A stretch of DNA of 64,000 nt, taken from NCBI GenBank assembly GCA_023375785.1, contig SZWC01001596.1, forward strand, positions 187,632 through 251,631, in the 5' to 3' direction. The translations under genes were made by a program, and so were the position numbers. The notes beneath the pieces were generated by a model. That model did no database searches and had not been told where the DNA came from. It saw only the letters and a program-made list of their open reading frames with translations. Positions 1 to 10,511 of this stretch are shown here, piece by piece (position 1 is the first letter of the stretch; the number at the start of each line of letters is the position of its first letter). This DNA is from Penium margaritaceum (taxonomy: Eukaryota; Streptophyta; Zygnematophyceae; Desmidiales; Peniaceae).

Positions 1-670
1 TGCCCTCCGACTGCAAGCTCTCCTCCTCCATGTCACCAAGCAACGAGGCAGACCGGCGGGAGATGCAAAACATTCCATACCAGTCCGCCGTCGGAAGCCT
101 CATGTATGCAATGGTGGGAACACGACCTGACATTGCTTTTGCAGTGGGTCAGGTGAGCAGGTTTGTGGCCAACCCTGGGCCAGAACATTGGCAAGTCGTG
201 AAGCGGATTTTTCGCTACCTCAAAAAGACTCGGCACGTCGGACTTCGGTTTGGAGGTCTAGAAGGATCAGACTTGCTGCGGCTGACATGCTACACCGACG
301 CGGACTGGGGAGGACGGATTGATGACAGGAAGTCCACCTCAGGGTTTGTTTGTCTTCTCAACGGTGGNCACAGTGGCTTCGCAGTTTGCTTGATGAGATC
401 AAGGCACCACAAGAGGAGGCAACGGTCATCCGCATCGACAACCAAAATGCCATGGCTATGGCAGAGGACGACATGATCTCCCGGCGTACAAAGCACATCG
501 ATATTCGGTACCACTACTCACGTGACCTTATCGCCAAGGGTGTCGTGGAACTGGAGCACGTCGCAACCAAGAAAATGCTTGCAGACTTCTTGACAAAGCC
601 GCTAGACAGTGACTTGCATGTTGCAGGTGCTCGAGGAGTCGGCATGGTGGATGCAATAGATGAGAACTAA
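1..670 (+). pseudogene. Ty1/copia pol, 3' end (RT C-terminus and RNase H)
   Basis: This is the last part of a copia polyprotein, which makes cDNA and degrades the RNA template in virus-like particles. The first frame (from 30) reads QSAVGSLMYAMVGTRPDIAFAVG, the conserved end of copia RT, then a connection region and the RNase H start YTDADWGG with the DRKSTSG motif. After an N at 368 the reading moves to another frame (350-670) with WLRSLLDE, DNQNAMAMA, RTKHIDIRYH and ADFLTKPL, the usual copia RNase H end, closing with TAA at 668-670. About 30 residues normally present between LLNGG and WLRSLLDE are missing, including the region with the RNase H catalytic Glu. The element continues beyond the left edge of the window. 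Family and domain assignment are secure; whether the break is biological or an assembly artefact is open. Confidence 0.93.
368..368. other. Single ambiguous base at a coding break
   Basis: This is the only N in the window. It falls exactly where the copia RNase H reading frame changes and where about 30 conserved residues are absent, so it probably marks a collapsed or joined assembly gap, not one unread base. Confidence 0.7.
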
Positions 671-768
671 AGACCAAGAAAACTGACATGCACAAACACA
701 ACCTAGAGCTACAGGTTCATGCCAAAGAAAACTACCACAGCAGGTGGCCTGCGGTGCAAGGGAGAGAT
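671..768 (+). other. Copia 3' untranslated tail with polypurine tract
   Basis: This short non-coding stretch lies between the pol stop and the probable LTR. It ends in a purine run (AAGGGAGAGA, 758-767) followed by TTGTTG. A purine tract directly before TGTTG is the usual plus-strand primer and LTR boundary in plant copia elements. Confidence 0.6.
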
Positions 769-1581
769 TGTTGTTCTTCTATTCCCCATGGCCACTGCTA
801 TGGGTTGACGGACAGGTTGGGCATGCACTGCTCCCTTGGAGTAAGTCCCCCAAACCTTGTTCGTGGTCCAAGTCCAAGCGAGACACCAGAAGTGTAGCGC
901 AACGGATAGCATGTTGACTTAGGGACAACAGGTCCTGCAATCAAGCCTTGATGTGCGCGGGAGGTTTTTTGACCTTCTAGCACAGGGGAAGTTTCTTAGA
1001 CATTTCTCCATGCACGAGGAGAGTGCGCCGCTTGGCGGTCAGTGGATGCGCCAATTGGCGGACTGGTGAGGTGGTTTGGAGTGACCACCCCAAAAGTGTC
1101 ACTGCCCACACACCTTAGAATCCAGGCCTAGGACTATATGTACCAGGCTCATTCCTCATTCTAATTACACAATCTGGCCTTAGATGCTCCTCACAGAGTT
1201 GTCCAACTAAGGAACAGTATAAAGAAGACACTGGTTGGTCTAAGCCCCAGGAGTTAGTCTTTGACTAGCACCTCACACGAAAGTGACCAAGTGTTAAGTG
1301 GACACAGTTGCTAGCAAGTGATTGCCTAGGAACTGCTCAGTGTGGAACCGTGATCCTGAGGGTGATATTGTCTCCTAGCTGAAATGCTAGGAGCGGACGG
1401 CAGGTGCAATTGTGTCGGCCCTGTTTTCTAGTCCGTTTGCCTCAGGCCGGTTGACATGAACTTCCCTCCGCACTACTGACAACCTGTTCCTTCCCCCTCG
1501 CAGAAGATCCCTCAGCTACTACACTCAGCGACTGTACTAAAAAACTACTGCATTGTCCAAGTTTTATCTCTTCTCTCTACA
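769..1581 (+). mobile_element. Probable 3' LTR of the copia element
   Basis: The proposed LTR starts TGTTG right after the polypurine tract and ends in ACA at 1579-1581, giving TG...CA ends and about 813 bp. It has no open frame of note. The right end is uncertain because no second LTR is in the window to compare and I found no clear target-site duplication. The sequence just after it (CTGGTGCTGAGAC) only loosely resembles a tRNA-Met primer site. Confidence 0.45.
890..970 (+). pseudogene. tRNA-Arg-like relic with Pol III signals
   Basis: Positions 895-905 (TAGCGCAACGG) fit the A box, and 939-947 (AATCAAGCC) fits the last part of the B box. The stretch from the D arm into the anticodon arm (GCGCAACGGATAGCATGTTG) closely resembles eukaryotic tRNA-Arg. 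TGTTG and CAACA can form the anticodon stem, but the loop between them is 9 nt, not 7. No good acceptor stem is visible. A run of six T (965-970), a Pol III terminator, follows. It looks like a tRNA-derived relic or SINE head inside the LTR, not a working tRNA. Confidence 0.4.
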
Positions 1582-2426
1582 ACCTGGTGCTGAGACGACT
1601 ACCACCTCCAAAACCTCCCAAGCTCTCGTTGTGCTGCACTCACACAGAAGCAGGACTCGCAGGCATACCATCAAAGGCTTGCACCCCTCTCACGATCTAA
1701 AGGGGTGTCAGATATTATCACAGAGATTGCCTCAAGGGGTGCAGCCACTGAGAAAATAAAGAGTGACAATGCAGGTTCATCTCCGGAGTCAAATGATCAA
1801 CACCCGAACGGTCCACGACCGACAAACTGTGCGAGCCCCGCCAAGACCAAAACCAACGGCCGCATACCACAACGGTCCAGGCGAAACGCACCTGCGAAGA
1901 TCGTGCCTCCACTCACCACTCCCCTATGCGAACGGCTAGCAAAGCCAAATCGTGGTCTTGAGGCGCTCTGGTACTTGCCCGAGCCGCCACCTCTATGCCC
2001 GCTCGACAAAGCGCGCGAGGTTAGACCTTTCCTATTTGTATTGCTTCTACTTTAGTCCATAATCAATCCATTGGATTATACTTCAGGCTCACCCTTTGGG
2101 CTGCCTCCAGTTCCTTTGCTCTCAATCTCAGCTTAGCACCCGTGCTCCCGCACTGCGCCCTCTTCCCTCTGTCAAACGTCACTCATACGTCAGCAACGCC
2201 CGCACCTTCAAGGAAGCTTCTACTCTTCCCACAAGATGCTACGTCCACCTTATCCTAAAAAGATCTCAGTGCTCGCACCTTCGGTGCTGCGCCCAGGCCT
2301 CTCGTCATCATCTTGCATCGTCATTCGCTTCCGCTTCGTCCTCCTATCGTCGTTTCCGCTTTGCTTCTGCTCGTGCTTCTGTCCACCATTGAAACGCTCG
2401 TCCATGCGACCGCGTCCACTCACAAT
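1582..2426. other. Stretch with no recognised gene
   Basis: This lies between the copia LTR and the satellite. A frame at 1705-2055 (116 codons, Pro- and basic-rich) has no family signature I recognise. The right part, from about 2096, is C/T-rich. It may be flanking LTR-element debris, but nothing here supports a gene. Confidence 0.5.
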
Positions 2427-5400
2427 TATTCTACCTTGTTTATACCTATAATGTCATGCACAATATATGTGCACTTTGATTGGACACTCTGACCGTGGCT
2501 GACTCGTGTTAGGATTCATAACCGTTAAGGTACTTGGTAAACTTTGTGGTCATTGTCAGTGGCACATGCCAACTTTGTCAAGGCATTGCGCGCAATAGCC
2601 GGGCCAAGCCACCGGTTTTTTACCCTGTTTATAACTGCAATGTCATGTATATTAGATGTGCACTGTGATTGGGTACTCTGACCGTGGCTGACTTGCGTTA
2701 TGATTCGTAGAAGTTAAAGTCACTTGGAAAACTTTGTGGTCATGGTCAGTGGCACATGCCAACTTTGTCAGATCATTGCACACAATAGCCACACCGAGCC
2801 ACCAGTAGTTTACCTTGTTTGAACCTGCAAGATCATGCTTAGTATATCTGCACTGTGACTGGACACTCTGACCGTGGCTGACTCGTTTTATGATTCAAAG
2901 TCGCATAATGTACTTGGTAAAGTTTGTGGTCGTGGTCAGTGGCACATGCCAACTTTGTCAAGGTATTGCGCACAATAGCCACAAGGAGCCACCAATATTC
3001 TACCTTGTTTGTACCTGCAATGTCATGCCTAGTACATCTGCACTGTAATTGGGCACTCTGACCGTGGCTAACTCGTGTTATGATTAATAGAAGTTAAAGT
3101 CACTTGGTAAACTTTGTGTTCATGGTCAGTGGCACATGCCAACTTTGTCAAGGCATTGCGCACAATAGCCACATCGAGCCACCAGTGTTCTACCTTGTTT
3201 GAACCTGCAAGAACATGCCTAGTATATTTGCACTGTGATTGGACACTCTGACCGTGGCTGACTCGTGTTATGATTCAAAGTCGCATAATGTACTTGGTAA
3301 ATGTTGTGGTCGTGGTCAGTGGCACATGCCAACTTTGTCAAGACATTGCGCACTATAGCCACAAGGAGCCACCAGTATTCTACCTTGTTTGTACCTGGAA
3401 TGTCATGCCTAGTACATATGCACTGTGATTGGGCACTCTGACCGTGGCTGACTCGTGTTACGATTCATATAAGTTAAAGTCACTTGGTAAACTGTGTGGT
3501 CATGGTCAATGGCACATGCCAACTTTGTCAAGGCATTGCGCACAATGGCCACACCAAGCCACCAGTATTCTACCTTGTTTGAACCTGCAAGATCATTCCT
3601 AGTACATCTGCACTATGATTGGAAACTCTGACCGTGGCTGACTCATGTTATGATCAATAGAAGTAAAAGTCACTTGGATACATTTGTGGTCATGGTCAGT
3701 GGCACATGCCAACTTTGTCAAGGCATTGCGCACAATAGACACAAGGAGCCACCAGTATTCTACCTTGTTTGTACCTGTAAGGTCATGCCTAGTATATCTG
3801 CACTGTGATTGGACACTCTGACCGTCGCTCACTCGTGTTATGATTCATAGCCGTTTAAGGTACTTGGTAAATGTTGTGGTCATGGTCAGTGGCACATGCC
3901 AACTTTGTCAAGGCATTGCGCACATTAGCCATGCCAAGTCACCGGTTTTTTACCTTGCTTATACCTGCAAGGTCATGCATATTAGATGTACATTGTGATT
4001 GGGTACTCTGACCGGGACTGACTCGTGTTATGATTTGTAGAAGTTAAAGTCACTTGGTAAACATTGTGGTCATGGTCAGTGGCACATGCAACTCTTGTCA
4101 ATGCATTGCGCACAATAGCCACACAGAGCCACCAGTACTCTACATTGTTTGAACCTTCAAGATCATGCCTAGTACATCTGCACTGTGAATGGACACTGTG
4201 ACCGTGGCTGAATCATGTTATGATCAATAGAAGTAAAAGTCACTTGGATACATTCGTGCTCATTGTCACTTGCACATGCAAACTTTGTCAAGGCATTGTG
4301 CACAATAGCCACACTGATCCACCAGTATTCTACCTTGTTTATACCTGTAATGTCATGCCTAGTATCTTTGCATTGTGATTCGACACTCTGACCGTGGCTG
4401 ACTCGTGTTATGATTGATAGACATCTAAAGTACTTGGAAAACGTTGTGGTCATGATCAGTGGCACATGCCAACTTTGTCAAGGCATTGCGCACAATAGCG
4501 ACACCGAGCCACCGGTATTCTACCTTGTTTGAACTTGCAAGATCATGCCTAGTACATCTGCACTGTGATTGGACACTCTGACCGTGGCTGACTCATGTTT
4601 TGATCAATATAAGTAAACGTCAATTGGATACATTTGTGGTCATGGTCAGTGGCACATGCCAACTTTGTCAAGGCATTGTGCACAATAGCCACACCGAGCC
4701 ACCGGTATTATACCTTGTTTATACTTGTAAGGTCATGCCCAGTATATCTGCACTATGATTGGACACTCTGACCGTGGCTGACTCGTGTTATGATTCATGG
4801 CCGTTTAAGGTACTTGGTAAACTGTGTGGTCATGGTCAGTGGCATATGCCAACTTTGTAAAGGCATTGCGCAAAATAGCCACACCTAGCCACCAGTACTC
4901 TTCCTTGTTTCAACCTGTAACATTTTTCCCAGTCTATCTGCACTGTGACTGGACGCTCTGACCGTGGCTGACTCGTGTTATGATCAATAGAAGTAAATGT
5001 CACTTGGATAAATTTGTGGTCATGGTCAGTGGCACATGCCAACTTTGTCAAGGCATTGTGCACAATAGCCACACCGAACCACTAGTAATCTACCTTGTTT
5101 TTACCTGAAAGGTCATGCCCAGTATATCTGCACTGTGACAGGACACTCTGACCGTGGCTGACTCGTGTTATGATTCATATCCGTTTAAGGTACTTGGTAA
5201 ACATTGTGGTCATGGTCAGTGGCACATGCCAACTTTGTCAAGACATTGCGCACAATAGCCACACCGAGCCACCAGCATTATACCTTGTTTGCACCTGCAA
5301 AGTTATGCCCAGTACACCATCACTGTGATTGGACACTCTGAATGACTCGTGTTATGATCAATAGAAGTAAAAATCACTTGGATACATTTGTGCTCATAGT

Positions 5401-8400
5401 CATTGGCACATGCCAACTTTGTCAAGGCATTGTGCACAATAGCCACACCGATCCACCAGTATTCTACCTTGTTTATACCTGTAAGGTCATGCTCAGTATA
5501 TCTGCACCGTGATTTGACACTCTGACTGTGGATGACTCGTGTTATGATTCATAGCCATTTAAGGTACTTGGTAAACTTTGCGGTCATGATCAGTGGCACA
5601 TGCCCACTTTGTCAAGGCATTGCGCACAATAGTCACACCTAGCCACCAGTATTCTACCTTGTTTGAACCTGCAAAATCATGCCTATTACATCTGCACTAT
5701 GATTGGACACTCTGACCGTGGCTGACTCGTGTTATGATCAATATAAGTAAAAGTCACTTGGATACATTTGTGGTCATGGTCAGTGGCACATGCCAACTTT
5801 GTCAAGACAGTGTGCACAATAGCCACACCGAGCCACAAGTATTCTACCTTGTTTATACCTGTAAGGTCATGCCCAGTATATCTGCACTATGATTGGACAC
5901 TCTGACTGTGTCTGACTTGTGTTATGATTCAAAGCCGTTGAAGGTATTTGGTAAACTTTGTAGTCATGGTCAGTGGCACATGCCAACTTTGTCAAGGCAT
6001 TGCGCACAATAGCCACACCTAGCCACCAGTACTCTTCCTTGTTTGAACCTGTAAGATCTTTCCTAGTACATCTGCACTGTGACTGGACACTCTGACCGTG
6101 GCTGACTCGTGTTATCATCAATAGAAGTAAAAGTCACTTGGATAAATTTGTAGTCATTGTCAGTGGCACATGCCAACTTTGTCAAGGCATTGTGCACAAT
6201 AGCCATACCAAGCCACCAGTATTCTACCTTGTTTATACCTGCAAGGTCATGCTTAGTATATCTGAATTGTGACTGGGCACTCTGACCGTGGCTGACTCGT
6301 GTTATGATTCACAGCCGTTTAAGGTACTTGGTAAACATTGTGGTCATGGTCAGTTGCGCATGCCAACGTTGTCAAGGCATTGCGCATAAAAGCCACGCAG
6401 AGCCACCAGCATTATACCTCGTTTGCACCTGCAAGATTATGCCTAGTACATCTGCACTGTGATTGGACACTCTGACTGTGGCTGACTCGTGTTATGATCA
6501 ATTGAAGTAAAAGTCACTTGGATACATTTGTGTTCATGGTCAGTGGCACATGCCAATTTTCTCAAGGCATTGCGCACAATAGCCACACCGAGCCTCCAGT
6601 GTTCTACCTTGTTTATACCTGCAAGATCATGCCCAGTATATCTGAACTGTGATTGGACACTCTGACCGTGACTGACTCGTGTTATGATTCATAGACATTT
6701 AAGGTACTTGGTAAACATTGTGGTCATGATCAGTGGCACATGCCAACTTTGACAAGGCATTGCACACAATAGCCACACCAAGCCACCAGTATTGTACCTT
6801 GCTTGCACCTACAAGATCATGTATCAGAAATCTGCACTGTGACTGGACACTCTGAATGTGGCTGATTTGTGTTGTGACCAATAGAAGTAAAAGTCACTTG
6901 GATACACTTGTGGTCATGGTCAATTGCACATGCCAACTTTGTCAAGGCATTGCGCACAATAGCCACACCGAACCACCAGTATTTAACCTTGTTTGTACCT
7001 ACAAGACCATGCCTAGTACATCTGCACTGAGATTGGACACTCTGGCTGTAGTTGACTTGTGTTATGATTCGTGTAAGTTAAAGTCACTTGGTAAACTTTG
7101 TGGTCATGGTCAAGGGCACATGCCAACTTGGTCAAGGCATTGCGCACAATAGCCACACCGAGCCATCAGTAGTCTACCTTGTTTATACCTGTAAGGTCAT
7201 GCCTAGTATATCTGCACTGTGATTGGACAATCTGAACGTGGTTGACTCGTGTTATGATTCACAGCCGTTTAAGGTACTTGGTAAACTTTGTGGTCATGGT
7301 GAGTGGCACATGCCAACTTTGTCAAGGCATTGCGCACATTAGCCGTGCCAAGCCACCCGTTTTTTACCTTGTTTATACCCGCAAGGTCATGCATATTACA
7401 TGTGCATTGTGTTTGGGTACTCTGACCGGGCCTGACTCGTGTTATGATTTGTAGAAGTTAAAGTCACTTGGTAAACTTTGTGGTCATTGTCAGTGGCACA
7501 TGCCACTCTTGTCAATGCATTGCGCACAATAGCCACACCGAGCCACCGGTACTCTACCTTGTTTGAACCTACAAGATCATGCCTAGTACATCTGCACTGT
7601 GATTGGACGCTCTGACCGTGGCTGACTCGTGGTATGATCAATAGAAGTAAAAGTCACTTGGATACATTTGTGCTCATGGTCAGTGGCACATGCCAACTTT
7701 TTCAAGGCATTGCGCACAATAGCCACACGGAGCCACCAATATTCTACCTTGATTGAACCTACAAGATCATGCCTAGTACATTTACACTGAGATTGGACAC
7801 TCTGACCGTGGCTGACTTGTGTTATGATCAATAGAAGTAAAGGTCACATGGCTTTATTTGTGGTCATGGTCAGTGGCACGTGCCAACTTTGTCAAGGCAT
7901 TGTGCACAATAGCCACACCGAGCCACCAGTATTCTACCTTGTTTATACCTGTGAGGTCATGCCCAGTATATCTCCTTTGTGATTGGATACTCTGACCGTG
8001 GCTGAGTGGTGTTATGATTCATAGCCGTTTAAGGTACTTGGTAAACTTTGTGGTCATGGTCAGTGGCACATGCCAACTTTGTAAAGGCATTGCGCACAAT
8101 AGCCACACCGAGCCACCAGTATTGTACCTTGTTTCCACCTACAAGATCATGTCTATTAGACCTGCACTGTGATTGGACACTCTGAACGTGGCTGACTCGT
8201 ATTCTGATCAATAGAAGTAAAAGTCACTTGGATACACTTGTGGTCATTGTCAGTGGCACATGCCAACTTTGCCAAGGCATTGCGCACAACAGCCACACCG
8301 AACAACCAGTATTTTACCTTGTTTGTACCTACAAGATCATGCCTAGTACATCTCCACTGAGATTGGACACTCTGGCCGTGGTTGACTCGTGTTATGATTC

Positions 8401-8516
8401 GTATAAGTTTAAGTCACTTGATAAACTTTGTGGTCATGGTCTGTGGCACATGCCAACTTTGTCAAGGCATTTCCCACAATAGCCATACCGAGCCATACCT
8501 TTAAGGTCATGCCCAG
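2427..8516. repeat. 190-bp satellite, array 1 (about 32 monomers)
   Basis: The phrase GACACTCTGACCGTGGCTGA returns every 190 bp (for example 2482, 2672, 2862, 3052, 3242, 3432 onward), with one short deletion near 5341. Each monomer also holds TGGCACATGCCAACTTTGTC. Three variants differ in the segment after GTTATGAT: A (TCATAGCCGTTTAAGGTACT), B (CAATAGAAGTAAAAGTCACT) and C (TCGTAGAAGTTAAAGTCACT). From about 4410 to 6880 A and B alternate strictly. The length is typical of nucleosome-phased plant satellites, often centromeric or pericentromeric; that location is inference. The array ends where a gypsy LTR begins. Confidence 0.95.
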
Positions 8517-9049
8517 TGTTATACCCTTTGTTGCCTTTGGCTGGAATCTGGTGTGACAGCACGCGAGGATCAGCTCCGCAGGCGTTCGCTCGTCCTCAGC
8601 TATCCCTGCAACTCCATTCTCCGAGTCTACCCTATTTCAAACCTCCCGGGCTTCTGTGGCCATTTGACAGATCATTCACCGAATCAGCATCGGTGACGCG
8701 TTGCTTTCTCCTAGCCCCAAAACAATCACCATATGCTAATTTCCTCAATTCATTCACCATGACTAATCCTCAACAGTCAATCATCCAACTGATAATGTGA
8801 GCTCAACATAGAGATTTCTTCCTAACTTACTCAAAGATTGTTCGATTAATAATCCACCAGGCAATCAAGGTACTTGCATTTATTCTTCTCATCAAGCATT
8901 GACGAACAACCATCAACCGTACTATATGATGCCAAATTGAAAGAGCTTCCAACTACACAGGATAGAGAACTTCAACAATTATGGTATGTGCATTCATCTA
9001 AAGAAGAGTACACCCAATCAACATCTCTCCCAACTAGATGATCAGCTGC

Positions 9050-9640
9050 CTACACATCACCAAGCAACACACGCAAATCGTAAGCCTCCCGGGTCTCCGG
9101 ATCATAGACTGGCGGTGGTCCTCGCACGAGCACTGTCCGATGCGTGGCGACTTTGTTGCCCGCCCGTGGAACGGCAGGGCGTAGCTCCAATGGTCCACCA
9201 GCGCGGCGACCTGCACGAGACTGAAAACGAGTCGGGTCCTCCTCTTGCAGGCAGGCGAGTTCTTGCTGGTAGCGCCGATATGCTCGATACGCCTCGGCCC
9301 GCTCTTCGGCCGCGTCCGCAACACGTCGTCCGACGTCTCGCGCGACCTCTTGCGAGCGTTCCACGCGGCGAGGCTCGTCGTCCCGGGGAAGCCTCTGTAG
9401 CCACGATTGCTAGAACTGCTCCAGGGCCCCACCCACGGGATGGTGCGCCCACTGCATCACTCCCAGGACCGTCCGGACTCCAAGTCGATGTGGGACATTG
9501 CAGCAGCTACAAATGGCGTAGAAGGTCAGCGGGGAGTCTCAGGGACCGCGCCTGGCGTTTGGAGGCTAGAGCTCCCGGGGAAATTCAGGGCCAGGCCATG
9601 TCGGCTCCGTGACGTGTTCCTCGGGGAGCGGTCTTCCCAT
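9050..9640 (-). pseudogene. LTR-resident reading frame, left copy
   Basis: A minus-strand frame of 197 codons runs from ATG (9640-9638) to TAG at 9050. It begins MGRPLPEEHVTEP, has a Cys-containing patch TFYAICSCCNVP near residue 45, then a charged, probably coiled-coil stretch (AEERAEAYRAYRRYQQELA). I do not recognise the family. This copy has three internal stops (after REL, after RRGP and after LEQF), but its length is exactly the same as in the other two LTR copies, with no indels. The function is unknown. It lies wholly inside the LTR, so it would be duplicated at each retrotransposition. Confidence 0.6.
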
Positions 9641-9649
9641 CCGAGACTG

Positions 9650-9673
9650 ACATACACACACACACACACACAT
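9650..9673. repeat. (CA)n microsatellite in the left LTR
   Basis: This run of CA dinucleotides has different lengths in the three LTR copies (also 24774-24791 and 49625-49647). It lies just upstream, on the minus strand, of the LTR reading frame. Confidence 0.9.
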
Positions 9674-10400
9674 TCACACCCTGTTCCCCTATGCCCAGAG
9701 TCTAGACTATCTTCTATAGTCTAACTTGTCGCGAGACAGGACGCAGGTCCCGCTCGACGGTCTGGTTCAACTGAGGGGTAGCAATCTCTCGGTTTAGCCG
9801 ATGGTTGCAGGACCGGCTTCCTTCACCCGCATCAAACGAGGGTTCAGTAGTGCAGTTCGCCGGTAGCGAACGCCGTCTCGTGAGTCGGGAGCAGGAACGT
9901 CCGATGTCGGTCTTTCACTCGGCTTCTTGCAATGGTGCACTTGCACTTGGCTCTTGTTAGCAGCCTCTTCTCATCAATAGCCCTCTTCCTCTCATCCCTC
10001 TTCCTTTTATCTTCTCCTTGCAGCGCCTCTCCAGGATCCCTTATCACTCTCCAGCCCCACTCCGCGGCTCGCACATCAAAATACCTTTGGATAAGGTGGT
10101 TTGAGCACCGCTCCTCTCCTTGAGGTTCGGACGCGACTCCGCTCCCATCAAACCAGCCTCAGGCTGCCTTCCTTTCCTCTCGGCACATGTGGTCGGCCTA
10201 CGTTGCCCGCCGCAATATCTTCCTCGTGCCCCGTCGCCTCCAGGATTCGAACTGCCCTCCCGGCAATTTTCTTTCCTCGGTCGAGCAGTCGTTGGATGAT
10301 TCGTCGACCTTCCTCCCCCCTTTTCCTTTCCCTTCTTTGAACCCGGGTCCCAACTCCTCTTTTCCTCATTCTCCGGTGGATAAACGAAACATCATTAACA

Positions 10401-10422
10401 CTGTTATACCCTACCCCCGTAA
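10401..10422 (-). other. Polypurine tract of gypsy unit 1
   Basis: On the minus strand this reads ACGGGGGTAGGG followed by TATAACAG and then the LTR. It is the expected plus-strand priming site next to the 3' LTR. The same tract is at 25512-25531. Confidence 0.65.
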
Positions 10423-10511
10423 AACAAGCTGGACGTCCCCGTCCATCCGCTCCTCCTTCCTGGTTTCGTTCATTCCATCTTTATCCCTCCACCGGATCAT
10501 CCACCATGCCT

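Larger units (their letters stand above)
8517..10400 (-). mobile_element. Gypsy LTR, left copy (3' LTR of unit 1)
   Basis: The LTR begins TGTTATACCC directly after satellite sequence and ends ATTAACA before the polypurine side, with TGTTA/TAACA inverted ends and 1,884 bp. It aligns along its length with 23643-25511 and, for the first 1.35 kb, with 48493-49840. The right boundary is inferred from the TG...CA ends and the C-rich (polypurine on minus) tract that follows, because unit-to-unit homology continues past it. Confidence 0.8.

Noticed and set aside
1584-1597. Possible primer binding site after the copia LTR, implying a tandem copia
   Set aside because: The match to the tRNA-Met site is weak and no gag-like protein follows, so it is not claimed.
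3599-8211. Many 60-100 codon minus-strand frames with VSHGQSVQSQC...VEYWWL...NALTKLACATDHDH
   Set aside because: They are the satellite monomer read in one frame. The 190-bp period is not a multiple of three, so the frame changes in every unit, and similar frames recur in all arrays.
2427-8516. CRISPR-like regular repeats
   Set aside because: The whole 190-bp unit is repeated with no unique spacers, and the context is eukaryotic.
8986-9612. 208-codon plus-strand frame, with relatives at 24114-24740 and 49111-49323
   Set aside because: It is antisense to the LTR frame that keeps its length in all three LTRs. The plus-strand version is truncated in the right copy and is Pro/Arg-rich as expected from the complementary strand.
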